The notes: generated by a model not told the origin, from the sequence alone. Numbered from the stretch's first letter, positions 26,430 to 36,208 are shown. The stretch: 64,000 bases of DNA from Mesorhizobium sp. ES1-1 (GCF_020164785.1 NZ_JAIUGX010000005.1:248001-312000), one strand, 5' to 3'. Translations and numbers: made by a program.

Positions 26430-28118
26430 ATGTCACGAATTGGAATTATCGGGTCAGGTCCCACGGCCATCTACACATTGCACGCGCTCATGGGCAGCAA
26501 CGTGCCTCTGAGGATTACTATCTACGAGAAGACCGGCAGCGCTGGCACCGGCATGCCGTATCGCCAGGACACAAACCACGAGGCGCTGCTGGCGAACATT
26601 GCCAGCATCGAGCTGCCGCCCTTGCTGGTCAGCCTTGCGGATTGGCTGCGGTCATTGTCGCAGGGGGGTCTTGAGAGCCTCGGTCTGACGGCGCATGACG
26701 TCACGGACAGGGCGTTCTTTCCGCGCGTCACGCTGGGCACCTATTTTCGAGACCAGTTTTTCCAACTGGTCGAGAAGGCACATTCACTCGGTCATCGGGT
26801 GGAGGTCCTGACCCATCATCAAGTCGACGATATCCAAGCCGCCGAAGGGTATGTCACCGTCAACGGGATCGGCGATGGCGTCGCCTTTGAGGCGAAGTTC
26901 GACCATGTCGTCGTTGCCACAGGTCATACCGTCGACAGGCAGGACGCGGCCGGGGGCGACCGCACCTATTTCGACAGTCCGTATCCCACCTGGCGCCTGC
27001 AAGGGCTGCCGGCAGGGCGCATCGGTATTTTGGGCACGTCGTTGAGCGGAATCGACGCGGCGATATCCATCGCCCTCGACCACGGCGAGTTTACCGACGC
27101 GCCGGACGCCGTCTCGTTCGTTCCTCGCCCCGATGCCGAGGCTCTGCGCATCACCATGATGTCGCGCAACGGCCTGCTGCCGGAGGCGGACTTCTTCTGC
27201 CCGTTTCCCTACCAGCAGCTCGAGGTCTTCACGCAAGAGGCCGTCGACGAAGCCATAAAGGCCGGAAGCGACGCGTTGCTCGACCGGGTCATGTCGCTGT
27301 TCAAGGCACAGCTGGAGACGAGCGATCCCCAGTGGTCGCGCGCGATCAGGCTGTCGCGCCTGGATGCGGATAGTTTCCCGCCGGCCTATTTCGCGCCGAG
27401 GGCGGAGTCCGAGCCCTTTTCCTGGGCGCGCGCCAATCTGCGCGAGGTCATGGCGAACCGGGCGGCGAGCCACACCGTGCCGTGGCGCTACGCCATCTTG
27501 CGCATGCATGAGATCATGGAAGACGCGGTCGCGCATTTCAGCGCGGAGGACCGCAAGCGTTTCGACCGCGGCATGAAGCGGATGTTCATCGACAATTACG
27601 CGGCCATTCCGCCGCAGTCGGTGGAGCGGCTCCTGGCTTTGCATGAGGCGGGTGTGCTGAGCATCGAACGGCTGGGCGACGATTACGAGATCGACTCGTC
27701 GGGCCGTGCCCATTGCGTGAAGAGCGCCACGGCAAGCCTCAACTTCGACGTGCTGATCAATGCTGTCGGCGAGGGAGCGGTGAAGGATGACGATATCCTC
27801 TTTGCCGGCCTGAAGGACCATTTCGCCGTCATGGAGGAGGAATCGGAAGCACGAAGCGGTCGACAGGAGGGATCGCCGAGCCTGGCATCGGGCGAGATCC
27901 ACATTGCGTCGCTTCCCTGGCTCCTGTCGGATCGGCCGTTCATCCAGGGGCTTGTGTCGAGCCACGAACTGGGTGCCGAGATCGCGGCCGACATTATCGC
28001 GAAGATATCGCGCCAGCAGCCAGCGCCCGCAACAATGGATGATCTGCTGATGTCGGTGCGGGGCGCCGACAGCGATCAAGCGGTCGAGGCGCGCTCGCCC
28101 GAGACGCTTGGCAGCTAA
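26430..28118 (+). CDS. FAD/NAD(P)-binding protein (NAD_binding_9 type)
   Basis: ATG 26430 is chosen over 26313 because the dinucleotide-binding motif GIIGSGPTAIYTLHAL then begins at residue 5, as expected. The 562 residues also hold TGMPYRQDTNHEALLANI and, near 175-215, an internal ATGHT followed by a second Rossmann-type stretch GRIGILGTSLSGIDAAI. The family is a set of FAD-dependent oxidoreductases of unknown substrate, some acting in N-hydroxylation-like chemistry. A GGAAC-N17-GTT element in front suggests general-stress expression. Confidence 0.82.
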   Translation: MSRIGIIGSGPTAIYTLHALMGSNVPLRITIYEKTGSAGTGMPYRQDTNHEALLANIASIELPPLLVSLADWLRSLSQGGLESLGLTAHDVTDRAFFPRVTLGTYFRDQFFQLVEKAHSLGHRVEVLTHHQVDDIQAAEGYVTVNGIGDGVAFEAKFDHVVVATGHTVDRQDAAGGDRTYFDSPYPTWRLQGLPAGRIGILGTSLSGIDAAISIALDHGEFTDAPDAVSFVPRPDAEALRITMMSRNGLLPEADFFCPFPYQQLEVFTQEAVDEAIKAGSDALLDRVMSLFKAQLETSDPQWSRAIRLSRLDADSFPPAYFAPRAESEPFSWARANLREVMANRAASHTVPWRYAILRMHEIMEDAVAHFSAEDRKRFDRGMKRMFIDNYAAIPPQSVERLLALHEAGVLSIERLGDDYEIDSSGRAHCVKSATASLNFDVLINAVGEGAVKDDDILFAGLKDHFAVMEEESEARSGRQEGSPSLASGEIHIASLPWLLSDRPFIQGLVSSHELGAEIAADIIAKISRQQPAPATMDDLLMSVRGADSDQAVEARSPETLGS

Positions 28119-28232
28119 GGTTGATTTCCTAGTCGGCCTGGAACCCTCCGAAACAGATGCTCCGTTCGACGCTGACCGGCTCTGTCAGACGCTCCAAGGC
28201 GCGCTCGGGCCGCGCCTGGCATAACTATGGCG

Positions 28233-28688
28233 TCAGCGGGCGACGTGCTCGGTCAGCTGCGATTGCGACAGGCTCTTGATCATCCGCTCGGCCTCGATTT
28301 GCGCCTGGCCGATCAAGCTGTCGATTTCCGCCATCTCCAACGACAGCCCGTCTTCGGCCAGGTCGCGTCTTATCGCCTTCACCTGTTCGTGGGTGCGGCG
28401 TAGCGCGGCCACCTTCAAATCCTCCCCGGGTTGCGGGCGGCCGCCGGCGTTTTCGACAAGCCAGGCCGTCGCCAGTGCCAGGGAGGCGCGGAACACATAG
28501 GCCCCGTTTTCATCGCGAACCTTGATCCAGAAGCGGCGGCTGGGTCCGCCGGGCAGTTCTTCGCGGGCAATATCGGGAAGTACGCTGACCGCATGATCGC
28601 TCAGTTCCGCCAGTGTGTCGCAGATGACGCCTTCGCGGTCATCGGTAAACTCGTGGCCGTCGTGCAGATCGAAAAAATACCGTGCCAT
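28233..28688 (-). CDS. DUF6894-domain protein
   Basis: ATG 28688 gives MARYFFDLHDGHEFTDDREG, the typical start of the small rhizobial DUF6894 family; the 16 residues added by the upstream start are not conserved-looking. The 151-residue protein is longer than the usual ~80-residue members. Its C-terminal half is helical and charged (LRRTHEQVKAIRRDLAEDGL). Function is unknown. A weak EcfG-like element lies about 40 bases upstream. Confidence 0.75.
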   Translation of the reverse strand: MARYFFDLHDGHEFTDDREGVICDTLAELSDHAVSVLPDIAREELPGGPSRRFWIKVRDENGAYVFRASLALATAWLVENAGGRPQPGEDLKVAALRRTHEQVKAIRRDLAEDGLSLEMAEIDSLIGQAQIEAERMIKSLSQSQLTEHVAR

Positions 28689-28726
28689 GCAATGTCCATC
28701 CGCTGCAGCCTCTATTACGAGATTAC

Positions 28727-28751
28727 AAGCACTCATCTTCGGTTAGGTTCC
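28727..28751 (-). promoter_or_regulatory. Weak EcfG-like promoter candidate
   Basis: Minus strand GGAAC, 17 bases, CTT, 39 bases before the ATG at 28688. The -10 half deviates from GTT. Confidence 0.35.
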
Positions 28752-28864
28752 TCTTTTAACTGTTTGAGCTCGTCCGCGATGTGCGAGGTAACCTGATGCT
28801 GCCGGGACTCTTCATGCGTCTGACGGACGACGCGCTGTGTAATTTCGCGCGCCGGAGGCAGTCC

Positions 28865-30541
28865 CTAGGCGACGTTGCTGGTGACTTCGAACTCGGGACG
28901 AGTGAAGCGTGCCGCGGGCGACAGGGGGACCAGTTCATACTGATTGGCGGGCCGGGCCCTCGACAGTTCGAAGGCGCCGCGATGGTTGTCTATGACAAGG
29001 TCGAGAACCGCGTTGGCCACGTCCACCGGCGCGTATTTGGCGGCGTGTCTCAGCTTCAGTTCGCCCCCGTCGGGAAAGCGCGCAACGATCGTGCCCGGCA
29101 ATGCGCCCTGGCCGCGCTCGTCGACCTGGATCGTGACCCAGGCGTCGGCGTTCGTGGTCCGCCGAACGGTCTCCGGCGTTGCCGCTGATGCCGCCAGCCT
29201 GCGCGCTGCGCAGCATTGTTCCATGGTGGAGATCATGCGGCCGAAGCCCAGCAGCACAATATGCCGTCCGGTCGCGCCATCGTGGTCATCGCGCCACCAA
29301 CCGGGCCGGTCCAGCGCCGGGTGGTCGCAGACGCCGCGCTTGGCCAGCTCCCTTATGACGCGCGCGACTGCCGTGGGGCGGGGGATCCCAAAGCGCATGT
29401 CGAATGCGCCGCTTTCGTAGAAACCATGCCGCGCCGACAGCATCGAATTCCAATCGACAGCGCCGAACAAAGACCAGGCCGTCACGGCGCGGATGTCGAC
29501 GCCATTGGCCCTGGCCGCCTGTGCGGTGCGCCATCCTTCGGCCAGCCACCGCATCTGTTCGTCGCGGGTAGAACCATTGTGCAGTTCGGTAACGACGATC
29601 GGCAGCCGGTAGCGTGCCCAGAGCTCGTCGATCCTCTCGCTCAAGCCCGAGTCCCGCTGGTCGATGCAGCGCACGGCCGCGCTGTCGACATAGGCATCGA
29701 TCCCGTTCCCGCCAATCGCGTCGTGCGGGTACAGTTCTGTCCGCTCGTCGAGCATCCGGTCGCTGGTGAGATAGTAATCAATGCCTATGATATCGGGCGG
29801 GCAGGGCTCGGCCCGCAGCTCGTCGATGTGGTCTTCGCGCACGCCGGCATCGAGCAGCCGCTCATGGAAGGGATGACAGGCGTTGACACGCCCGGCCAGC
29901 AGGTCGAGCGCCAGCCAGCGGCGTTCGTTTTCGTGATCCGCCTGATAGGCGAGATGTTCGGTTGAAAAGATCCGCCCGACATCTTCCGTCTGCACCAGGC
30001 GAGCCGATGGGACGTGGGCGCGGATCGCTTTCATCGCCAATGCGGTGGCGCGGCATTGGGCGACGACAAGCTGCAGGAAGGTTTCCTCGCTGACGCCATG
30101 CGGATGCCATACGCCATAGAGCCCGCTGATCCTGGCGGTCGTCAGCGGCTCGTTGATGGGTGTGTATGAACGGATCCATGGATAGCGTTGCGCGACCGCT
30201 GCGGCGTATCTTGCGAAATCAGCTGGGAAATCGGGATCGAGGATCGTTGACCATGAAGGCCCGCTGCCGTGGTGCATGAGACCGGCGATCGGCTTGATGC
30301 CCAGCTCGCGGAGACGTTGCAGCCGGGCATCCGTCCAGCTCCAGTCATGGCGGCCCGGCTCGGCTTCGACCTTCTCCCACAAGACGGGATATCGCAGTGT
30401 CTTGATGCCGAGGCCGGCGATGAGGTCTAGATCGTCCATTCGGTGCAAATGGCCGGTCTCCGTCAATTGGTCGCGCAGGGTGGCGCCAACCCGGACATGG
30501 CTGCATTCCACGCCGCCCCACATCTCCAGCGCATCGTTCAT
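28865..30541 (-). CDS. GH1-like (clan A) glycosidase with an unassigned C-terminal domain
   Basis: The first ~400 of 558 residues form a family-1-like TIM barrel: ECSHVRVG, LGIKTLRYPVLWE, the acid/base block YTPINEPLT and the nucleophile strand end IVVTELHNGST, where classical GH1 enzymes have TENG. Then come WSLFGAVDW and HGFYESGAFDMR. Rhizobial relatives are often fused to an RmlD-type reductase. Here the tail (~420-558) shows only a short RHIVLLGFG start and a beta-rich Arg-rich region, no Rossmann motif. ATG overlaps the glf stop as ATGA. It may trim or remodel a galactose-containing polysaccharide. Confidence 0.78.
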   Translation of the reverse strand: MNDALEMWGGVECSHVRVGATLRDQLTETGHLHRMDDLDLIAGLGIKTLRYPVLWEKVEAEPGRHDWSWTDARLQRLRELGIKPIAGLMHHGSGPSWSTILDPDFPADFARYAAAVAQRYPWIRSYTPINEPLTTARISGLYGVWHPHGVSEETFLQLVVAQCRATALAMKAIRAHVPSARLVQTEDVGRIFSTEHLAYQADHENERRWLALDLLAGRVNACHPFHERLLDAGVREDHIDELRAEPCPPDIIGIDYYLTSDRMLDERTELYPHDAIGGNGIDAYVDSAAVRCIDQRDSGLSERIDELWARYRLPIVVTELHNGSTRDEQMRWLAEGWRTAQAARANGVDIRAVTAWSLFGAVDWNSMLSARHGFYESGAFDMRFGIPRPTAVARVIRELAKRGVCDHPALDRPGWWRDDHDGATGRHIVLLGFGRMISTMEQCCAARRLAASAATPETVRRTTNADAWVTIQVDERGQGALPGTIVARFPDGGELKLRHAAKYAPVDVANAVLDLVIDNHRGAFELSRARPANQYELVPLSPAARFTRPEFEVTSNVA

Positions 30542-31668
30542 TCAGCGGCCTCTGCCGGCGTCGAACCGGCCAGCGGCAGGCTCTTCTGGATGCGTGCGAA
30601 CGTCGCCAGCGCCTGGCCGACGACCTGGTCCATGTTATAATAGCGATATGTCGCCAGCCGCCCGACGAACCAGACGTCCTCAACATTGGCCGCAAGGGCC
30701 TCGTAGCGTTTATACAGCGCTTCGTTTTCCGCACGCGGCACGGGGTAGTAGGGGTCGCCGACATCGGTCGGATATTCGTAGGTGAGGCTGGTCTTCGGGC
30801 TCTGCTGACCGGTCAGGTGTTTGTACTCGGTGATGCGCGTATAGTCTTCCGTCTGCGGATAATTGACCACGGCGACAGGCTGGAACTGCTCGCGGTCGAT
30901 GGTGACGTGCTCGAAGCGCAGCGACCGGTATGGCAGACGGCCCAGTGACCAGTCGAAATACTCGTCGATCGGCCCAGTATAGATCATGCGGCGGAACGGA
31001 ATGCGGGACTGGATGTCCCTGTAGTCGGTCTGCAGCATGATCTTGATGTTCGGATTGTCGAGCATCCGCTCGAACATGCGGGTGTAGCCGCCGGCCGGCA
31101 TGTTCTGGAAACTGTCGCCGAAATAGCGGTCATCGCGATCGGTGCGGGTCGGGACGCGCGCCGTCACCGATTTGTTCAGCTGTGACGGGTCCACGCCCCA
31201 TTGTTTGCGGGTGTAGCCACGGAAGAACTTCTCATAGAGCTCGCGGCCGACCGTGCTGACCACGACGTCCTCGGCTGTCCTGATCTCTTCCACCGTTTCG
31301 CGCCGGGACGCGAAGAACTGCTCCAGCTCCTCGGACGTCAGGTCGAGCCCATAAAGCTTGTTGATCGTATCGAGATTGATGGGAATTGGCAGCAACTGGC
31401 CGTCGACCTGGGAGAGCACACGATGCTCGTAAGGTCGCCACTGCGTGAACGCCGAGAGATAGTCGACGATCGATTGCGCATTGGTATGGAAGATGTGCGG
31501 CCCGTATTTGTGGATCAGGATCCCGGCCTCGTTGTAGCAATCATAGGCGTTGCCACCGATATGGCTTCGCCTGTCGATCAGGAGGACGCTTTCGTTTCGC
31601 TGCGAAGCGATGCGCTCGGCAAGCACGCTGCCGGCAAAGCCGGCGCCGACGATCAGCCAGTCGAACAT
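30538..31668 (-). CDS. glf: UDP-galactopyranose mutase
   Basis: The 376-residue flavoprotein converts UDP-galactopyranose to UDP-galactofuranose, the donor for Galf-containing surface glycans. The FAD-binding start IVGAGFAGSVLAERIA, GGNAYDCYNEAG, the substrate-loop motif YGPHIFHTN and the Arg-rich KQWGVDPSQL block are intact, and length is normal. It lies 2 bases after the glycosyltransferase gene and overlaps the glycosidase gene, so all three are one operon. Confidence 0.95.
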   Translation of the reverse strand: MFDWLIVGAGFAGSVLAERIASQRNESVLLIDRRSHIGGNAYDCYNEAGILIHKYGPHIFHTNAQSIVDYLSAFTQWRPYEHRVLSQVDGQLLPIPINLDTINKLYGLDLTSEELEQFFASRRETVEEIRTAEDVVVSTVGRELYEKFFRGYTRKQWGVDPSQLNKSVTARVPTRTDRDDRYFGDSFQNMPAGGYTRMFERMLDNPNIKIMLQTDYRDIQSRIPFRRMIYTGPIDEYFDWSLGRLPYRSLRFEHVTIDREQFQPVAVVNYPQTEDYTRITEYKHLTGQQSPKTSLTYEYPTDVGDPYYPVPRAENEALYKRYEALAANVEDVWFVGRLATYRYYNMDQVVGQALATFARIQKSLPLAGSTPAEAAE

Positions 31669-31670
31669 GT

Positions 31671-32843
31671 CTACGCACTCCGCCGGAACTGCAGGACATT
31701 GCTGGTGGAGCGCACGCGCTGGATGTGTCTCGACATCGCCGCCCAGGTGTTCTCCCAGGACATGTCGGCCAGATAGGCGTCGACCTGTGGCAGCAAGGCG
31801 TCGCGGGGACGGGCGAGCAGGGCGCGGAGCTTGGTCTCGACATCCTGCGCGTCGATGATGTCGACAAGTCCCTCCGCGCCATATGTCCTTACCACGTCGA
31901 CGATCGCCGTTGAGACGAGGGGAACGCCGGCAGACAGGAATTCGGGCGTCTTGGTCGGGCTGATGTAGCGCGTGGCCGCATTAAGCGCGAACGGCATCCA
32001 GCCGGCATCCCAATGGCGGAGATAGGCGGGAAGCTCCGAATAGTCCTTGCCGCCCAGCCAGTGAATATTGGCGGCCTTGGGCAGGCTTTGCGGATCGATC
32101 TTCACAACCGGTCCGATCAGGATGAAATGCACGTCCGGCATGCGCTCCGCCGCGCTCGCCACCAGGTCCACGTCGAGCCGTTCATCGATGACGCCGAAAT
32201 AGCCGACTCTGGGGTGCGGTATTCCTGCCTGGTCCAACGGATCGGCTCCGGAGCCCCTGGCCTGATGGAAATGCGAGACGTCGATGCTGCTCGGGAACGG
32301 AAACATCGACCCGTGCATGCCGCGCTTGGCCTCGTACAGGCTCTGCCCGCCGGTGAAGACAATATCGGCGCGTTGCAGCAGCCGCTTTTCCATTTCAACC
32401 AGTTCGACAGGCGCGTTCTTGAATGCGGAAAGCTCGTCCATGCAGTCATAGACACAGACATCGCAGGAAAGGTGGTCGCTGAAGCGCAGCGCCATCGGCG
32501 TGTAGTACCAAGTCGTCAACAGGTTGCGCGGCGCGGAAGCAACCAGGCTGTCGACAAACCGCCGCTGCGTGGCGATGGCGTCAGCTTCACTGGTGCCGTG
32601 CGGCAGAATCGGCGTGACGACCTTGATTGACGGGGAGACATCGTTCGAACGCAGGGAGGCTTGTGGTACCTGTTCGAAGATCGGCTCCTCGAAATAGATT
32701 ACTTGCCTGGTTTTTGCGGCAAGAGAGAGAATATGCTGTGGACGCTGATATACAAAATTCCATCGAAGATGGGAAAAACACAGAAGTAAAGTCTTTTGTT
32801 CTTCCGGTTGTCTGTAATGAGATTTTCCCAGCAAGTCGTCCAT
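31671..32843 (-). CDS. Glycosyltransferase (GT-B fold), partner of glf
   Basis: ATG 32843 has AAGGGA at 7 bases; the start at 32903 is less likely. The 390 residues have the opening CFSHLRWNFVYQRPQHIL typical of a group of glycosyltransferases found next to glf, a central VGYFGVIDERLDVDLV and a donor-site region SPTKTPEFLSAGVPLVST. It is first in the operon with glf, so a galactofuranosyl- or galactosyltransferase role in surface polysaccharide is the natural inference, but donor specificity is not proven by sequence. Confidence 0.85.
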   Translation of the reverse strand: MDDLLGKSHYRQPEEQKTLLLCFSHLRWNFVYQRPQHILSLAAKTRQVIYFEEPIFEQVPQASLRSNDVSPSIKVVTPILPHGTSEADAIATQRRFVDSLVASAPRNLLTTWYYTPMALRFSDHLSCDVCVYDCMDELSAFKNAPVELVEMEKRLLQRADIVFTGGQSLYEAKRGMHGSMFPFPSSIDVSHFHQARGSGADPLDQAGIPHPRVGYFGVIDERLDVDLVASAAERMPDVHFILIGPVVKIDPQSLPKAANIHWLGGKDYSELPAYLRHWDAGWMPFALNAATRYISPTKTPEFLSAGVPLVSTAIVDVVRTYGAEGLVDIIDAQDVETKLRALLARPRDALLPQVDAYLADMSWENTWAAMSRHIQRVRSTSNVLQFRRSA

Positions 32844-33168
32844 AAATGAGTCCCTTGATGTTAGTCCCGAATGCATTCCTACAACAAATGTTAATCGACG
32901 CATTGAGATGTGATTGTTGCGTTCGGGTCTAACTTGCCCAAGCCTGACTCGTTCCGGCGCCGAACAAAATCATTCGCCAACGCATGATCGGTGGGGGGCC
33001 AAGCGGGTGGGTGTCCTAACCTTGCCGCCGGCGAGCCTTTGCCAAAGAACGCGGTCGGCAAGCGGCGTATTGCTGGCGACAGGCGTCGGCCGTCGCACTA
33101 GCCGTTTGCGCGGATTCGCATAAACAAGGTGGGCCTGGTTGGCGCGCTTAACCGCCATCAAGCATGGT
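32844..33168. other. Divergent intergenic region between glycosyltransferase and htpG
   Basis: No supported gene. The 60 bases next to the glycosyltransferase start are AT-richer than the surroundings and probably hold its promoter, but no clear boxes were assigned. The right end leads into the htpG heat-shock promoter. Confidence 0.4.
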
Positions 33169-33197
33169 CTTGAAATCCGCCGCGGCGCTTGCCATTT
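33169..33197 (+). promoter_or_regulatory. Sigma-32 (RpoH)-type promoter of htpG
   Basis: CTTGAAA (33169-33175), 16 bases, CCATTT (33192-33197), close to the RpoH consensus, about 35 bases before the htpG ATG. Confidence 0.75.
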
Positions 33198-33232
33198 CGT
33201 CGCCGGGATTTGCCGTGGAAAGGGTTGCAGAG

Positions 33233-35128
33233 ATGACGACGAGCACCGAGGAACGAGCCGCCGAGAACCATGTCTTCGAAGCCGATGTGGCGCGCCTTCT
33301 TCACATGATGGTGCACTCGGTCTACTCCGACAAGGACGTCTTCCTGCGCGAGCTGATCTCGAACGCGGCGGATGCCTGCGAAAAACTGCGTTACGAGGCG
33401 ATCGCGGCACCCGAACTTCTGGCCGGCGATCCTTCCAGCCGCATTCTCCTGTCGCCGGACGAGGAGAACAGCCGGCTTGTCGTCGAGGACAATGGCATCG
33501 GCATGAGCCGCGACGAGATGATCGAGGCGCTCGGCACGATCGCGCGGTCGGGGACGCGCGCCTTCATGGAGCGCATCGAGGCCAACAAGGCCGGCGAGGG
33601 CGCGCAGCTGATCGGCCAGTTCGGCGTCGGCTTCTATTCGAGCTTCATGGTGGCCGACCGCGTCGATGTCGTCTCGCGCCGCGCCGGCTCCGGCGAGGCC
33701 TGGCTCTGGTCTTCGGACGGCAAGGGCAGTTACAGCGTTGCTCAGGCACAGCCGGCGGACGCGCCGGCGCGCGGCACCCGCGTCATCCTGCATCTGATGG
33801 AGGACGCCAAGACCTATGCGTCGCGCTGGACGCTGGAGCGCATCGTCAAGGAACAGTCGGGCCACGTCCCGGTGCCGATCTCCATCATCGAGAAGGCTGG
33901 CGCCGAGCCGGCGGAACTGACCGACGGCACCGCGCTGTGGACGAAGCCGAAGGGCGACATCACCGCCGAGCAGTACAAGGACTTTTATCGCGGCGTTTCC
34001 GGCCAATATGACGATCCGGCGCTGACGGTGCATTTCCGCGCCGAGGGGCGGCACGAATATGTCGCGCTTGCCTTCGTGCCGGGATCGCCGCCCTTCGACA
34101 TGCTCGACCCGGACCGCAAGGGCCGGATGAAACTCTACGTGAAGCGGGTCTTCATCACAGACGATGCGGAACTCCTGCCGCGCTATCTGCGCTTCGTCCG
34201 GGGCCTGGTCGACACCGCCGACCTGCCGCTCAACCTGTCGCGCGAGATGATCCAGGACAGCCCGATCCTGGCCGCCATCCGCAAGGGCGTCACAGGCAGG
34301 ATCATCAAGGAGATCGAGAAGCTCGCGGAGAGCGACGCCGTGGCGTTCGCGAAGCTCTGGGGCAATTTCGGCGGCGTCCTCAAGGAGGGCATCTACGAGG
34401 ATTTCGAACGGCGCACGCAGCTGCTGGCGCTGGCGCGCTTCCGCTCCACCGCTTCGGGCGAGGGTCACCGGTCGCTCGCCGACTATGTCAGGGACGCCAA
34501 GGAGGGGCAGGACGCCATCTATTTCCTCGCCGGTACGAATCTCGAGCAGCTCAAGGCCTCGCCGCAGCTCGAAGGGTTCCGGGCGCGCGGCATAGAAGTG
34601 CTGCTGCTGACCGATCCGATCGACAGTTTCTGGACCATGAACGCCCCCGACTTCGAGGGCAAGACGTTCAAGTCGATCACCCAGGGCGCCGCCGACCTCA
34701 CGAAATTCGCGAGGCCCGAGGGCGATGCCGCGCCGACCGAGACGGCCACGGCCGAGCTGGACGCATTCCTTGCCTTCGCCAGGGAAAAGCTTGCCGACGA
34801 CGTGTCCGATGTCCGCCTGTCGGACCGGCTGACCGAAAGCGCCGCCTGTCTAGTCGCCTCTGAGCAAGGCTATGACCGAGAGATGGAACGCATGCTGCAG
34901 GGCGCCGGGCGGCTGCAGTCGGCGGCCAAGCCGGTCCTGGAAATCAATCGCGATCATCCGACCGTCAAGGCGCTCGCCGCCGAGACCACGGATGGTGCGT
35001 TGCGCGAAGACGCGACGCGGCTGCTTCTGGATCAGGCGCGGGTGCTGGACGGCGACAAGCCAACCGATCCGCGCGCCTTCGCCGACCGGCTGTCGCGGCT
35101 GCTGCGGTCATCGCTGGGGGCGGCGTAA
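33233..35128 (+). CDS. htpG: Chaperone protein HtpG (Hsp90)
   Basis: ATG 33233 has AAGGG at 8 bases and yields 631 residues, the normal bacterial Hsp90 length; the upstream ATG at 33164 lies inside the heat-shock promoter. The GHKL ATPase motifs are clear: LRELISNAADACEKLRYEA, DNGIGMSRDE, GQFGVGFYSSFMV and later GTRVILHL. The middle-domain catalytic block LPLNLSREMIQ is present. It is a cytoplasmic ATP-dependent foldase, monocistronic here, under an RpoH-type promoter. Confidence 0.97.
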   Translation: MTTSTEERAAENHVFEADVARLLHMMVHSVYSDKDVFLRELISNAADACEKLRYEAIAAPELLAGDPSSRILLSPDEENSRLVVEDNGIGMSRDEMIEALGTIARSGTRAFMERIEANKAGEGAQLIGQFGVGFYSSFMVADRVDVVSRRAGSGEAWLWSSDGKGSYSVAQAQPADAPARGTRVILHLMEDAKTYASRWTLERIVKEQSGHVPVPISIIEKAGAEPAELTDGTALWTKPKGDITAEQYKDFYRGVSGQYDDPALTVHFRAEGRHEYVALAFVPGSPPFDMLDPDRKGRMKLYVKRVFITDDAELLPRYLRFVRGLVDTADLPLNLSREMIQDSPILAAIRKGVTGRIIKEIEKLAESDAVAFAKLWGNFGGVLKEGIYEDFERRTQLLALARFRSTASGEGHRSLADYVRDAKEGQDAIYFLAGTNLEQLKASPQLEGFRARGIEVLLLTDPIDSFWTMNAPDFEGKTFKSITQGAADLTKFARPEGDAAPTETATAELDAFLAFAREKLADDVSDVRLSDRLTESAACLVASEQGYDREMERMLQGAGRLQSAAKPVLEINRDHPTVKALAAETTDGALREDATRLLLDQARVLDGDKPTDPRAFADRLSRLLRSSLGAA

Positions 35129-35179
35129 AGGCCGCCGCTCAGCTTTTGCATTGAAGCCAGACCCGCATCCTTATATCGC

Positions 35180-36208
35180 ATGGCCATGAAAAAAATCGGC
35201 TTCCTCTCGTTCGGGCACTGGACACCCTCGTCGCAGTCGCAGGTGCGCTCCGCCGCCGACGCGCTGCTACAATCCATCGACCTCGCCGTCGCCGCCGAGC
35301 AACTCGGCGCCGACGGCGCGTATTACCGGGTTCATCATTTCGCGCGTCAGCTGGCCTCGCCGTTTCCGCTGCTGGCGGCGGTGGGGGCCAGGACCAGCCG
35401 CATCGAGATCGGCACCGCCGTCATCGACATGCGCTACGAGAACCCGCTCTACATGGCCGAGGATGCGGGCGCCGCCGACATCATCGCCGGCGGCCGCCTG
35501 CAGCTTGGCATCAGCCGCGGCTCTCCCGAGCAGGTGATCGACGGCTGGCGCCATTTCGGCTACGCGCCGCCGGAGGGCCAGAGCGATGCCGACATGGCGC
35601 GCCACCACGCCGAGGTTTTCCTCCAGACGCTGCGGGGGGAGGGGTTCGCCCAGCCCAACCCCCGGCCGATGTTTCCCAATCCGCCCGGCCTGCTGCGGCT
35701 CGAGCCGTATTCGGAAGGCTTGCGCGAACGGATCTGGTGGGGCGCGGCCACCAACGCCACGGCGGAATGGGCGGCCAAGCTCGGCATGAACCTGCAGAGC
35801 TCGACGCTGAAATTCGATGAGAGCGGCAAGCCGTTCCACATCCAGCAGGCCGAGCAGATCCGCCTCTACCGCGAGGCCTGGAAGGCGGCTGGCCACGGGC
35901 GCGAGCCGCGCGTCTCGGTCAGCCGCAGCATCTTCGCGTTGGTCGACGACCGCGACCGCGCCTATTTCGGCCGCGGCAATGAGAGCCGCGACCAGATCGG
36001 CTTCATCGAGGAAAACACCAGGGCGATCTTCGGGCGCAGCTACGCCGCCGAGCCGGACGTGCTGATCAAGGAACTGGCGCAGGACGAGGCGATCGCCGAA
36101 GCCGACACGCTGCTCCTCACCGTGCCGAACCAGCTCGGCGTCGACTACAACGCCCATGTCCTCGAGGCCATCCTGACCCATGTCGCGCCGGCGCTGGGCT
36201 GGCGCTGA
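35180..36208 (+). CDS. LLM-class flavin-dependent oxidoreductase (luciferase-like)
   Basis: The 342-residue protein is a single-domain bacterial luciferase-like TIM barrel. Blocks typical of the family are LAVAAEQLGADGAYYRVHHF, TSRIEIGTAVIDMRYENPLYMAEDAGAADIIAGGRL (landmarks only) and LQLGISRGSPEQV. It would use reduced FMN or F420-like flavin to oxidise a small organic compound. Start ATG 35180 or 35186 cannot be separated. It stands alone 51 bases after htpG and 73 before the aldehyde dehydrogenase gene. Confidence 0.88.
   Translation: MAMKKIGFLSFGHWTPSSQSQVRSAADALLQSIDLAVAAEQLGADGAYYRVHHFARQLASPFPLLAAVGARTSRIEIGTAVIDMRYENPLYMAEDAGAADIIAGGRLQLGISRGSPEQVIDGWRHFGYAPPEGQSDADMARHHAEVFLQTLRGEGFAQPNPRPMFPNPPGLLRLEPYSEGLRERIWWGAATNATAEWAAKLGMNLQSSTLKFDESGKPFHIQQAEQIRLYREAWKAAGHGREPRVSVSRSIFALVDDRDRAYFGRGNESRDQIGFIEENTRAIFGRSYAAEPDVLIKELAQDEAIAEADTLLLTVPNQLGVDYNAHVLEAILTHVAPALGWR

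Noticed and set aside
33164..33232. Longer htpG start at 33164
   Set aside because: It would place the coding start inside the CTTGAAA-N16-CCATTT promoter; the ATG at 33233 has a good Shine-Dalgarno and the normal protein length.
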